Shown here: piece by piece, positions 56,108 to 64,000 of the stretch
How positions within the stretch are numbered: the first letter of the stretch is position 1
Layout of the letters: the number at the start of each line of letters is the position of its first letter
Origin: Rosistilla carotiformis
Lineage (GTDB): Bacteria > Planctomycetota > Planctomycetia > Pirellulales > Pirellulaceae
Direction of reading: 5' to 3'
Assembly (NCBI RefSeq): GCF_007753095.1
Contig: NZ_CP036348.1
Span: 4,689,411 to 4,753,410, forward strand
DNA: 64,000 bases
Notes under the pieces: generated by a model
The model's database searches: none
What the model saw: the letters and a program-made list of their open reading frames with translations, nothing else
What the model was told of the DNA's origin: nothing
Program-made: the position numbers and the translations under genes

Positions 56108-56833
56108 GTGCCAAAAAAGAAACCGCTTGTTCCCGAGAAAGTGAAGTCTCGGAACATCACCAACGCCCAACGGATCGCCGCGGTGCGACGCATCCAAGAG
56201 AGCATCGCACTGTCGCCGCTGATGACGGAGTTGGCGATTGAAGTCACGACGCGTGGCGGACACATCTATCTGGAGTATGACGACGCCGGCACCACCGCCA
56301 CGATGGCGCGGATCACTCCGATGCAAGAGAGTCCCGCGTATGCTCTGGAATCGGAAACCGATTCGGGTTGGGTGCTATACGGCCAGGGGACGCCCAGCCG
56401 GATCATGAAGCTGTTGTGCAACGACACGTTGGGAACGTTTCATGCATTGGGTGGCATCGATCAAACGCTGCGAAATGGACGCGGTGCGGTCCCCGAAATC
56501 GTTCAAATATCGACACGCACATTCGCCTATCAATCGACCAACGCCCCCTGCACACTGCAGGAAGCGTTATACTTTTATTACGGCATTCCTCTGGTCATTG
56601 TGATGGCACCGCGTGAGTATTACCGCCTGCACGCCGAACCATCGCTAATCGAAACCAGTGCCGACCAACGGAAGATTCTGATTCGCTTCTGCAGCCGCAA
56701 TCCTGCCAACCCACATATCGTGGGGCATGGCTACTATCAACGGATTCGAGGCGATTGGTACGGGATCGGTGTGCCTCCCGAAAGTGGCAGTACCATGGAT
56801 GCGGCGGAGGCATTTTTGAAGTCCACACTGTGA
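56108..56833 (+). CDS. Unknown protein coupled to the carotenoid-type genes
   Basis: A 241-residue protein with a Lys-rich start (VPKKKPLVPEKVKSRNITNA). The rest is mixed alpha/beta (IAVRRIQESIALS-like helix; GGHIYLEYDDAGTTATMARI; ALYFYYGIPLVIVMAPREYY; ILIRFCSRNPANPHIVGHGY). I do not recognise the family and see no catalytic motif. The start is GTG at 56108, with AAGGGAG 8 bases upstream; an ATG at 56042 is in frame but has no such site. Its TGA overlaps the GTG of the aldehyde dehydrogenase gene (GTGA, 56830-56833), implying translational coupling with the carotenoid-type genes. Confidence 0.7.
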   Translation: MPKKKPLVPEKVKSRNITNAQRIAAVRRIQESIALSPLMTELAIEVTTRGGHIYLEYDDAGTTATMARITPMQESPAYALESETDSGWVLYGQGTPSRIMKLLCNDTLGTFHALGGIDQTLRNGRGAVPEIVQISTRTFAYQSTNAPCTLQEALYFYYGIPLVIVMAPREYYRLHAEPSLIETSADQRKILIRFCSRNPANPHIVGHGYYQRIRGDWYGIGVPPESGSTMDAAEAFLKSTL

Positions 56834-58290
56834 ACTTGATCGACGCGACAAACATTCAAACCGCGTTGGCCCGTGCCGCGACAGCCCAAGTCGATTGGGG
56901 CCGCACCGACGTTCGTCAGCGTGCGGCGCGGATGCATCCCGTTCAAACCGAAATCGCCCAAGCTGCCGACGATCTCTGCGACTTGGTCACGCTGCCACAG
57001 CGGCGATCGAAAACGGAAACCCTTTCTTCCGAATTGCTTCCCTTGTGCGAAGCGCTCCGCTACCTGCAACGCCACGCGGCGAAGGTTCTAAAAAGTCAGA
57101 AGCAGGGCATCGCTGGCAGGCCGCTTTGGCTGTGGGGAACCCACAGCGAGATCCAACGGGTTCCTCTGGGGCGTGTGCTGATCCTGGCCCCCTGGAACTA
57201 CCCACTGCTTTTAGCCGGTGTTCAAACGGCACAAGCACTGGTCGCGGGGAATGCCGTGCTGCTGAAACCCGCTCCGGGATGTGAAGCCGCCACCGCGACG
57301 CTTGTCGATTGTTTCCAAGCCGCCGTGGGGACCGATCTGATCCAACAAGTCGACAGCGATCCGGCCGTGGCAGAGCGGCTGATTCGTGCGGGCGTCGAAA
57401 AGATCGTCTTGACGGGGTCGTCGCAGACCGGCCGCAAGGTGATGACCGCGGCTGCCGAGACGCTGACCCCGACGGCGATGGAATTAAGCGGCTGCGACGC
57501 GATGGTCGTTCTGCCGGGGGCGGATTCCAATCGCGTCGCCGATGCGTTGCGGTTCGGTTTGAGTTTCAACAGCGGTGCGACCTGCATCGCGCCGCGGCGG
57601 ATCTTTGTCCCTCAAGAACAATCCGACCATTACCGCAAACTCTTCGGCCGTCGCTTGGCCCAGCAACCGCGGCTGCATGTCCATCCCGCCGTCCGCCCCC
57701 GGATGATCCAGGTGGTCGAAGACGCGATCGATCGTGGCGGCCAGTGGGTCGGAGGCCCCTGGGATCGGGAACGGTTCGAAGCGACCGGCACCACGCCGCC
57801 GTTGCTTTTATTTGGAGCCCGCCCCGATTGGTCGATCATGTCCGCCGATGTGTTCGCCCCGATCGCCGCGGTTTGCGATTATTCCCCCAGCGACCCGTTG
57901 GTCGAACTTATCAGCCGGTCGCCGTACGCTTTGGCCGCATCGATCTTTGGACCACGCAAAGAGGCCCAGCGATTCGCCGCTGCGCTGGAGGTTGGAACGA
58001 TCACGATCAACGACCTCATTGTGCCCACCGCCGATCCTCGGCTACCCTTTGGGGGACGTCGCGAAAGCGGATTTGGAACGACACGGGGCCGCGATGGATT
58101 ATTGGCGATGACGACGCCCCGGGTGATCACCCGGCAGACGCTGCGTCACCCGAGACACCTCACGGTGCCAACGGCTGGGGACGAAGAGATCTTGGCCGGA
58201 ATATTGCAACTAAATTTTGCGGCCGGTTGGCGGCGGCGACTTCGTGGACTGGGGCGGCTGGTCCAAGGGATCAAGCAAAGTCGGAAATAG
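56830..58290 (+). CDS. Aldehyde dehydrogenase, likely carotenoid-type (CrtNc/AldH-like)
   Basis: A 486-residue aldehyde dehydrogenase. VLILAPWNYPLLLAGVQTAQ and AVLLKPAP form the cofactor site, VLTGSSQTGRKVMTAAAETL follows, MELSGCDAMVVLPGADSNRV is an altered ELGG motif, and FNSGATCIAPRRIFVPQ carries the catalytic Cys. SADVFAPIAAVCDYSP, LEVGTITINDLI and LPFGGRRESGFGTTRG follow. A basic tail (GWRRRLRGLGRLVQGIKQSR) may bind membranes. The ELSGCD variant and the desaturase gene directly downstream suggest oxidation of a carotenoid aldehyde, as in C30 carotenoid pathways; this is inference. The start GTG at 56830 overlaps the upstream stop (GTGA). Confidence 0.85.
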   Translation: MNLIDATNIQTALARAATAQVDWGRTDVRQRAARMHPVQTEIAQAADDLCDLVTLPQRRSKTETLSSELLPLCEALRYLQRHAAKVLKSQKQGIAGRPLWLWGTHSEIQRVPLGRVLILAPWNYPLLLAGVQTAQALVAGNAVLLKPAPGCEAATATLVDCFQAAVGTDLIQQVDSDPAVAERLIRAGVEKIVLTGSSQTGRKVMTAAAETLTPTAMELSGCDAMVVLPGADSNRVADALRFGLSFNSGATCIAPRRIFVPQEQSDHYRKLFGRRLAQQPRLHVHPAVRPRMIQVVEDAIDRGGQWVGGPWDRERFEATGTTPPLLLFGARPDWSIMSADVFAPIAAVCDYSPSDPLVELISRSPYALAASIFGPRKEAQRFAAALEVGTITINDLIVPTADPRLPFGGRRESGFGTTRGRDGLLAMTTPRVITRQTLRHPRHLTVPTAGDEEILAGILQLNFAAGWRRRLRGLGRLVQGIKQSRK

Positions 58291-58317
58291 TTACTCGAGA
58301 CATCCAGAACAAACATC

Positions 58318-59844
58318 ATGGCTAAAGGAACCGAAGTTTCCCAACGCGTTGTCGTCGTCGGCGGAGGCCTGGCGGGATTGACCGCCGCATGCACCGCCGC
58401 GGCGCGCGGGCACCGCGTGATCTTGTTGGACAAAAATGAATGGGTCGGTGGCAAAGCCGCTTTGCTTGAATCGGGGGGCTACCGATTCGATATGGGCCCA
58501 ACGATCCTAACCTTGCCATCGGTACTCAAGCGGGTCTTCGACGAAGCGGGCCGCGATCTCTGCGATTACATGGAACTGGTTCCGTTGGATCCGCAGTGGC
58601 GTTGCTTCTTTGATGGCGGCAGCGTCTTGGATTTGGTCAGCGATGTCCAACAGATGAAGCGTCGATTGGATGAATTCACCGGTTCGCCCGACAGCGGCCG
58701 GGGATACGACCGCTTCCTACAGCTCTCCAAACAAATGCATGAGGTTTCCGAACGCTTTTTCTTCTGGCGCAGCGTCGGTTCGATCCGCGATACGATGGAC
58801 GCCAGCGGAGCGTTTTCGCCGGCAGTGCTGAGGGATGTGATGAGCTTGCGGATGGGGAAGAGCGTCTCCAAGGTCGTCCGCCAACACATTCCCGACGACC
58901 GTGCGGCTCAGATGATCGACCACTTCACCCAGTATGTCGGGTCATCCCCCAAAGCGTCACCGGCCGTTTTATGTGGCATCGCTCACATGCAGACCTCCGA
59001 GGGCATCTGGTATCCGATGGGCGGAACCCGCGCGGTCGTCGAAGGGCTTTCGCGATTGGCGATCGAATTGGGGGTCGAGATTCGTGTCGGTGTCGACGTC
59101 GCGCGCATCCTCGTCGAATCGCGCCGGGCTACCGGGGTGCTAACGACCACCGGCGAAATCCTTCCCGCCGACGCGGTCATCAGCAATTGCGATTCGGTTC
59201 GCACCTATCGCGAGCTGCTGAAAGATTGCCCAGCAGCCCGCTGGAAACTCCACAATCCCGAACCGGCTTGCAGCGGCGTGGTGCTGTATTTGGGGCTGAA
59301 TCGGCGCTACGAACAACTGCTCCATCACAACTTTGTCTTCTCTCGCGATCCGGAAGAGGAGTTTGATTACATCTACCGCCGGGGCGAACTGGCTCCCGAA
59401 CCCACCTGTTATGTATGCGCCCCTGCGGTCACCGAACCGCAAGTCGCACCCGAAGGGGGCGAAGCGTTGTACGTCTTGGTTCACACGCCCTACCTGCGTC
59501 CGGGACATGATTGGACGGCGATGCTGCCCGATTACCGCCGCCGCATTATCGAAAAATTGCAGGAGACCGCGGAACTGGACGACCTGGAAAGCCACATCCA
59601 AGTCGAACACGTCCTGACGCCGCAAGATATCCACAACCGCTACCGAGTGCTCAATGGAGCGATCTACGGACTGGCAAGTCACGGAAAGTTTACCGGCGCG
59701 TTTAAACCAGCCAATCGCCGCAAAGACATCCGCGGACTGTACCTGGCCGGCGGCGCAGCCCATCCAGGACCGGGGATGCCGATGGTGATGATGAGCGGCT
59801 GGATCGCGGCCGATTCGTTGGACCAAGACGTTCAACGTGGATAA
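58318..59844 (+). CDS. CrtI-type carotenoid desaturase/oxygenase
   Basis: A 508-residue FAD enzyme of the phytoene desaturase family. The Rossmann motif VVVVGGGLAGLTAACTAAAR, RVILLDKNEWVGGKAALLES and YRFDMGPTILTLPSVLKRVF are typical of CrtI/CrtN/CrtP proteins. MQTSEGIWYPMGGTRAVVEG and, near the end, LYLAGGAAHPGPGMPMVMMS complete the FAD and substrate signature. Length and motifs fit both desaturases and the terminal-methyl oxygenases of C30 carotenoid pathways, and I cannot separate them by eye. It starts 27 bases after the aldehyde dehydrogenase gene on the same strand, which supports a joint role in carotenoid modification. Confidence 0.9.
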   Translation: MAKGTEVSQRVVVVGGGLAGLTAACTAAARGHRVILLDKNEWVGGKAALLESGGYRFDMGPTILTLPSVLKRVFDEAGRDLCDYMELVPLDPQWRCFFDGGSVLDLVSDVQQMKRRLDEFTGSPDSGRGYDRFLQLSKQMHEVSERFFFWRSVGSIRDTMDASGAFSPAVLRDVMSLRMGKSVSKVVRQHIPDDRAAQMIDHFTQYVGSSPKASPAVLCGIAHMQTSEGIWYPMGGTRAVVEGLSRLAIELGVEIRVGVDVARILVESRRATGVLTTTGEILPADAVISNCDSVRTYRELLKDCPAARWKLHNPEPACSGVVLYLGLNRRYEQLLHHNFVFSRDPEEEFDYIYRRGELAPEPTCYVCAPAVTEPQVAPEGGEALYVLVHTPYLRPGHDWTAMLPDYRRRIIEKLQETAELDDLESHIQVEHVLTPQDIHNRYRVLNGAIYGLASHGKFTGAFKPANRRKDIRGLYLAGGAAHPGPGMPMVMMSGWIAADSLDQDVQRG

Positions 59845-59976
59845 CTTACCGAAACCAACACCCCTCTTTTTGAATATCGGCCAGGGGGAAAGACAAGCGA
59901 AGCGATTGTTGAAATACCGCCATCGCGATAGAATACACCACTCGGCCCACGCCACGGGAACCTGACCCGCCATTGG

Positions 59977-60016
59977 CTTAACACAACCCTAACCCAATCT
60001 TCATTTGACACTAACC
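59977..60016 (+). promoter_or_regulatory. PhoB-box-like array of four 11-bp-spaced heptamers
   Basis: Heptamers begin at 59977 (CTTAACA), 59988 (CCTAACC), 59999 (CTTCATT) and 60010 (ACTAACC). The 11-base period is exact, as in the Pho box of PhoB/PhoP-type regulators (7-base repeats with 4-base spacers), although the heptamer sequences differ from E. coli CTGTCAT. It lies about 130 bases upstream of the OmpR/PhoB-like regulator gene at 60144. Confidence 0.5.
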
Positions 60017-60143
60017 ACTTCGGGGTAGCCAATTCGTCGTCGGTGGTCGACGATAAGCCCATCGACCGCGGGTGGCCGAACCGCCGATCGCGGAATTTCA
60101 AAATCAGACTCACTCATCGGGCTCAACGAAGGTCTTCACACGC

Positions 60144-60851
60144 ATGCCGAATACAAAAATTCTCGTTGTCGAGGATGATCTAAGCGTCGCCGAGGTGTTG
60201 ATTTACAATCTGAAAAAGGAAGGATTCGAGGTATCGCGTGCCCTCGATGGCCGCGATGCGCTGACCCAAGCTCGCCTGAAGCTGCCCGACCTCGTCATTC
60301 TCGACGTGATGCTTCCTTCGCTCAACGGCCTGGAAGTCTGTCGCACCTTGCGTGCGGGCGAGGACACGAAGAACATCTCGATCCTGATGCTGACCGCAAA
60401 ATCGGAAGATTCCGATCAGATCGCCGGGTTCTCGATCGGTGCCGACGATTACGTTTGCAAACCGTTCAGCGTGGCGGTGCTGTTGCAACGCGTGAAAGCA
60501 TTGCTGCGGCGACGCGAGCAGGCCGCGGCGATTAAGAACCAGGATATCGTCACCTACAAATCGGTCAGCGTCGATCGACGCCGCTACAAAGCGACTGTCG
60601 GAGAAGAACCGTTGGATCTGACCCGCAGCGAATTCCGCTTGCTGGACACCTTGATCCGCCAACCGGGTCGCGTATTCGATCGCGCCGAATTGATCGACGC
60701 CGCATTAGGCGAAGATACGATGGTTCTCGAACGGACGATCGACGTCCACATTCGGGCCCTCCGCAAGAAATTGGGACCCTATGCCGATGTGATCGAAACG
60801 GTTCGCGGAGTCGGATATCGATTCAGCGAAGCGATGCACGAGGAGGTCTGA
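60144..60851 (+). CDS. OmpR/PhoB-type response regulator
   Basis: A 235-residue two-domain regulator. The receiver (about residues 4-120) has KILVVEDDLSVAEVLIYNLK with the acidic pair, LVILDVMLPSLNGLEVCRTL with the phospho-Asp, ILMLTAKSEDSDQIAGFSIG and GADDYVCKPFSVAVLLQRVK with the Lys. The winged-helix C-terminal domain reads VSVDRRRYKATVGEEPLDLT, RSEFRLLDTLIRQPGRVFDR, ERTIDVHIRALRKKLGPYAD and VIETVRGVGYRFSEA. This is close to PhoB/PhoP regulators of phosphate starvation. No histidine kinase gene is adjacent. The start is the ATG at 60144; the frame is open to 60072. A PhoB-like repeat array upstream suggests autoregulation. Confidence 0.92.
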   Translation: MPNTKILVVEDDLSVAEVLIYNLKKEGFEVSRALDGRDALTQARLKLPDLVILDVMLPSLNGLEVCRTLRAGEDTKNISILMLTAKSEDSDQIAGFSIGADDYVCKPFSVAVLLQRVKALLRRREQAAAIKNQDIVTYKSVSVDRRRYKATVGEEPLDLTRSEFRLLDTLIRQPGRVFDRAELIDAALGEDTMVLERTIDVHIRALRKKLGPYADVIETVRGVGYRFSEAMHEEV

Positions 60852-60943
60852 CCTAACGTGTCCGTCATCGGTGCGATAGTTCTGATGTCGGCGGGAGGAA
60901 CCGCGGACAGGAACCTTGCACCCCTGCGACGGAGAGATCAACG

Positions 60944-61255
60944 ATGGCCAAGTACTACATTGAATCGGGCACGATGAAGGCAGTTGTTTCGGCAGACGAT
61001 TCGCACAAGGCCGCCCTGTGGGCCGTCCATCGTGCGATGCAACAAGTCGTGCCGATGTATGACGACCAAAATGTCTCGGCCAACGACAAATGCGAAATGG
61101 CGACCAGCGAAGGGATGATGGTCTTGGATCAACAGATTTCGATCAGCGAAATCGGATTCGATCGGACCGACGCCCAGGTGATGAATACCTACGACGTGGT
61201 CAGCGAATGGAACCAATTGATGGTGGCCCTTTCGCGTCTTGAAAGCCTGCTGTAG
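60944..61255 (+). CDS. Small unknown protein, possibly conserved in planctomycetes
   Basis: A 103-residue protein starting MAKYYIESGTMKAVVSADDS and ending MVALSRLESLL. It has no signal peptide or membrane segment. The composition is that of a small folded domain: strands (MKAVVSADDS), a helix (HKAALWAVHRAMQQVVPMYD) and later helices. GGAGAG stands 7 bases before the ATG, so the start is well supported. It lies downstream of the PhoB-like regulator in the same orientation with a gap of 92 bases. I do not recognise the family, and the link to the regulator is only positional. Confidence 0.75.
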   Translation: MAKYYIESGTMKAVVSADDSHKAALWAVHRAMQQVVPMYDDQNVSANDKCEMATSEGMMVLDQQISISEIGFDRTDAQVMNTYDVVSEWNQLMVALSRLESLL

Positions 61256-61261
61256 GTTCCG

Positions 61262-61330
61262 CCTGCCACAAGCGAATCAGGGGAGCCGAACGCCCGCCCG
61301 GACCAAAGATCCGGGCGTTCTGGCAGGCAG
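61262..61330. other. Nested inverted repeats between convergent genes
   Basis: An outer pair GCCTGCCA (61262-61269) and TGGCAGGC encloses an inner pair GAACGCCC (61289-61296) and GGGCGTTC (ending 61321). Within the inner pair CCCGGA/TCCGGG can also pair. No T-run follows on either strand. It lies between the small gene (plus, stop 61255) and lepA (minus, stop 61370), so it may end both transcripts. Confidence 0.5.
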
Positions 61331-61369
61331 GTCTCTCCGCGAACCGCGGACAACACCACGCCACGGTGA

Positions 61370-63163
61370 TCAGTGCTCTTCACCGCTGCTGAGCACACTC
61401 ATGAAGGCTTTTTGGCTGATCTCGACGCTACCGATCGCCTTCATCCGCTTCTTACCTTCCTTCTGCTTTTGCAGCAGCTTGCGTTTCCGCGTGATATCGC
61501 CACCGTAACATTTGGCGGTCACGTTCTTCCGCATCGCCGGAACGGTCTCCCGCGCGATCACGCGACTGCCAACCGCCGCCTGCACGGCGACTTCAAACAT
61601 ATGGCGTTCGATCTCCGATTTCAGCTTCTTCGCCACCGCACGGCCACGACGGTCGGCGTCGCCCCGATCGCAGATGATGCTTAACGCGTCGACGCGGTTC
61701 CCGTTGACCAAGATGTCCATTCGGACCAGGTTCGCCGGTTCATAACCGATCAATTCATAATCCAACGTCCCGTACCCGCGGGTCCCGCTTTTGATCTTAT
61801 CGTGCAGATCGTAGATCACTTCCGCCAACGGGATGTCATAACTGATCATCGACCGCGTGGGACTGAGGTATTCGTTGCCGCGCAAGATCCCGCGACGGTC
61901 TTGGCACAGCTTCATCACCGTGCCGATACACTCCGACGGCACGACGATGTTACACCGCACGATCGGTTGCCGGAATTCGGCGATGTCGTTCGGATCGGGT
62001 ACATCCTGTGGCTTATGGATCTCGCGTTTGTTGCCGCGCGTGTCGACGATCTCATAGGTCACATTCGGCGCGGTTTGCACCAGGTCGATGTCCGACTCGC
62101 TCTCCAAACGCTGCTGCACAATTTCCATGTGCAACAAGCCTAGAAATCCGCATCGGAAACCGAAGCCCAACGCGTCGCTAGTCTCCGGTTCGAATTCAAA
62201 GCTGGGGTCGTTGATCGCCAACCGCTCCAATGCGTCGCGCAGATCGCTGAATTCTTGGCCATCGCTAGGATACAACCCGCAATAAACCATCCGCTTGGGA
62301 CGCTGGTAACCAGCCAACGGTTCGGCGGCGTCATTGCCGGGAGTGCTGACGGTGTCGCCGATATGAACGTCCGCCAGCGATTTGATGTTGCAAATCAGGT
62401 AGCCGACCTGGCCGGCGGTCAATTCCGTACACGATTTCCGTTGCGGAACGAACTGTCCCAGCTCGACCACTTCATGAACCGACCCGGCCCGCAGGAACTT
62501 AATCTTCTGCCCTTTCTTGACCGTTCCGTTCATCATCCGAACGTAGGTGATCGCGCCACGGAAATCGTCGTAATTCGAATCGAAGACCATCGCCTGAAGC
62601 GGCGCGTTGGCGTCGCCGGTCGGCGCGGGAACGCGTTCGATGATCGCGGTCATCAGTTCTTCGATGCCAATTCCAGCTTTGGCGCTGCACCGTACGACGT
62701 CGTCGGGATCGATCCCCAACGAACTCTCCATCTCTTCGGTCACTTCATCGGCCCGCGCGTGCATCAGATCGATCTTGTTGATCACCGGAATGATCTTCAG
62801 ATCGTGCTCCATCGCGTTGTACGCATTGGCGACGGTCTGCGCTTCGACGCCCTGGAAGGCATCGACCAGCAGCAGCGCCCCTTCACAACAGCTCAACGAT
62901 CGCGAGACTTCGTATTGGAAGTCGACGTGGCCGGGAGTATCGATCAAGTTCACCTCGTACGGTGTGCCTTGATGGATATACCGCATCGAAACCGAGCGGG
63001 CTTTGATGGTAATTCCGCGCTGGCGTTCCAGGGCGAGATCGTCCAGCAACTGTTCTTTCATTTCGCGACGCGTCACCGTTCCGGTGAATTCCAACAAGCG
63101 ATCCGCAAGCGTGCTTTTGCCGTGATCGATGTGCGCAATGATACAAAAGTTTCTGATTTCCAC
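61370..63163 (-). CDS. lepA: Elongation factor 4 (LepA)
   Basis: LepA is a ribosome-bound GTPase that promotes back-translocation. The 597-residue length is normal. The G-motifs are intact: IAHIDHGKSTLADRLLE (G1), RGITIKARSVSM (G2), DTPGHVDF (G3), NKIDLMHA (G4) and the SAK motif CSAKAGIGIEELM (G5). EF4-specific C-terminal text, VGSRVIARETVPAMRKNVTA and KCYGGDITRKRKLLQKQKEG, is present. The start MEIRNFCIIAHIDHGK at 63163 is canonical. Downstream, convergent to the small gene at 60944, lie nested inverted repeats. Confidence 0.97.
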   Translation of the reverse strand: MEIRNFCIIAHIDHGKSTLADRLLEFTGTVTRREMKEQLLDDLALERQRGITIKARSVSMRYIHQGTPYEVNLIDTPGHVDFQYEVSRSLSCCEGALLLVDAFQGVEAQTVANAYNAMEHDLKIIPVINKIDLMHARADEVTEEMESSLGIDPDDVVRCSAKAGIGIEELMTAIIERVPAPTGDANAPLQAMVFDSNYDDFRGAITYVRMMNGTVKKGQKIKFLRAGSVHEVVELGQFVPQRKSCTELTAGQVGYLICNIKSLADVHIGDTVSTPGNDAAEPLAGYQRPKRMVYCGLYPSDGQEFSDLRDALERLAINDPSFEFEPETSDALGFGFRCGFLGLLHMEIVQQRLESESDIDLVQTAPNVTYEIVDTRGNKREIHKPQDVPDPNDIAEFRQPIVRCNIVVPSECIGTVMKLCQDRRGILRGNEYLSPTRSMISYDIPLAEVIYDLHDKIKSGTRGYGTLDYELIGYEPANLVRMDILVNGNRVDALSIICDRGDADRRGRAVAKKLKSEIERHMFEVAVQAAVGSRVIARETVPAMRKNVTAKCYGGDITRKRKLLQKQKEGKKRMKAIGSVEISQKAFMSVLSSGEEH

Positions 63164-63233
63164 GGGTGGCTTATTCTCAATGAATTCCTAGTGCGATCGC
63201 CGATCGAAATGACCGCGATACGATACTCCACGG

Positions 63234-64000
63234 CTACGGCATCCGCTTGCTGTAGACCTTTCGGGCAAATCCGGCGGATCCCAAATACCCGGCATCCCCG
63301 CCCAACGAAGCGAACCCGATTTCGGTTCCCTTGGCGACGTGGGCAAACGTGCGGGCGTGGAACTCTTTCCGGATCCCTTCCAAAAATCGCTGACCGACCG
63401 GAGACGTTTCCCCGCCAAAATCCATCGCGCCGCCCAGCACGACCAACCCTGGGTCGATGACATGCACGATCGACGTGATTCCAATCCCCAACCAAAACGC
63501 GGTTTCGTCGACGATTTCAAGCGCCATCGCGTCCCCTTGCTCCGCTGCCAAGTAGACCGCTTTGGCCGACAGTTCGGAGTTGCTGCCCCCCAATAAACCT
63601 GAAAGGCTGCTGGTCCCCCCTGCAGTCAAACGCTCGCGGGTGCGATCGACCACCGCACTGGCACTCGCGTAAGCTTCCAATTGGCCGCGACCGCCTCCCC
63701 AAACGCATAACCGAGCCGTTGGTGAAGGGTCGACGATCAGATGCCCGCATTCGCCGCCAAAGCTGTTCGCGCCGTCGATCAATTCGTCGGCAACGACCAC
63801 GCCGCCGCCAACGCCGGTCCCCAGCGTTAACAACACCATACTATCCTGGCGTTGGCCGGTCCCGACCCAAAATTCGCCGTAGGCCGCTGCATTGGCGTCA
63901 TTAATAAACGCAACCGGCCGCTGGGTTGCTTGGGCGAAGGCATCGCGTATCGGAAAATTCCACCAATGCGGTAGATTCGGAGGATCCAACAGATAGCCTC
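63234..64000 (-). CDS. ROK-family sugar kinase, N-terminus beyond window
   Basis: The C-terminal two-thirds of a ROK kinase, at least 255 residues. It opens GYLLDPPNLPHWWNFPI and continues PVAFINDANAAAYGEFWVGT (catalytic Asp region), MVLLTLGTGVGGGVVVADEL (phosphate loop) and GECGHLIVDPSP, followed by CVWGGGRGQLEAYAS. The zinc site of ROK proteins usually holds three Cys; here the loop reads LCVWGGGRGQLEAY with only one Cys, so zinc binding is likely reduced or lost. Glucokinase or N-acylmannosamine kinase activity is possible. The TTG at 63989 lies inside the protein, so the real start is outside the window. Confidence 0.88.
   Translation of the reverse strand, partial: GYLLDPPNLPHWWNFPIRDAFAQATQRPVAFINDANAAAYGEFWVGTGQRQDSMVLLTLGTGVGGGVVVADELIDGANSFGGECGHLIVDPSPTARLCVWGGGRGQLEAYASASAVVDRTRERLTAGGTSSLSGLLGGSNSELSAKAVYLAAEQGDAMALEIVDETAFWLGIGITSIVHVIDPGLVVLGGAMDFGGETSPVGQRFLEGIRKEFHARTFAHVAKGTEIGFASLGGDAGYLGSAGFARKVYSKRMP

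Noticed and set aside
62255-63460. 401-codon plus-strand ORF antisense to lepA
   Set aside because: lepA is unmistakable on the other strand.

Overview
The window looks like a chromosomal segment of a planctomycete (Planctomycetota, most likely Pirellulaceae). This is judged from gene content, without any database search: a BBP7-type beta-barrel protein, a CxxCH protein of the kind common in planctomycetes, a MJ0042-like zinc-ribbon membrane protein, a Ser/Thr kinase with a membrane anchor, a fused gamma-alpha 2-oxoacid:ferredoxin oxidoreductase, and many genes with no family I recognise. Most of the window is moderately GC-rich, ordinary chromosome. The first 13 kb and the spacers near 36 kb and 45 kb differ in texture.

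Layout. 1-11.2 kb is an accessory region. It holds a DDE transposase cut by the window edge, a large unknown protein whose 5' end may have been lost to that element, a membrane protein, and a REP-associated (Y1) transposase. Next come the remnant of a WYL-domain regulator and a PHP-domain/SMC-like ATPase of the TrlF type. Copies of a GGGGACATCCA repeat lie on both sides of the Y1 transposase-to-ATPase block. 11.6-24.5 kb (mostly minus strand) carries a PQQ-propeller protein, a FixJ-type regulator, a lipoprotein, a LolCDE-like ABC transporter, accB-accC, an M24 peptidase and a polyprenyl-phosphate sugar transferase, then a plus-strand porin with a Cys-rich N-terminus. 24.5-35.9 kb has a CxxCH protein, a BBP7 protein, citrate synthase, a PIN-TRAM protein, a dgt/peptide-binding-protein pair, a soluble histidine kinase and RNase HI.

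36-36.4 kb is a tandem pair of 203-bp intergenic repeats. 36.4-42.4 kb encodes KorAB and a pair resembling LuxC (acyl reductase) and LuxE (acyl-activating enzyme). 42.7-50.3 kb holds a Gly-rich exported protein, a cation-diffusion facilitator, a small conserved-looking protein behind a structured leader, an ALDH7-type dehydrogenase, tRNA-Thr(CGT), a TPR protein with two RNA-polymerase-alpha C-terminal domains, and tgt. 50.3-56 kb holds membrane and signalling proteins (FHA-GGDEF, Ser/Thr kinase). 56-60 kb is a coupled trio ending in a CrtI-type carotenoid desaturase. 60-64 kb has a PhoB-like regulator behind four 11-bp-spaced heptamers, a small unknown, lepA, and a ROK kinase cut by the right edge.

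The most unusual items are the repeat-bracketed TrlF-like ATPase block with its disturbed 5' end, the TPR/double alpha-CTD protein, the structured leader at 45.5-45.7 kb, the LuxC/LuxE-like pair, and the PhoB-box array.
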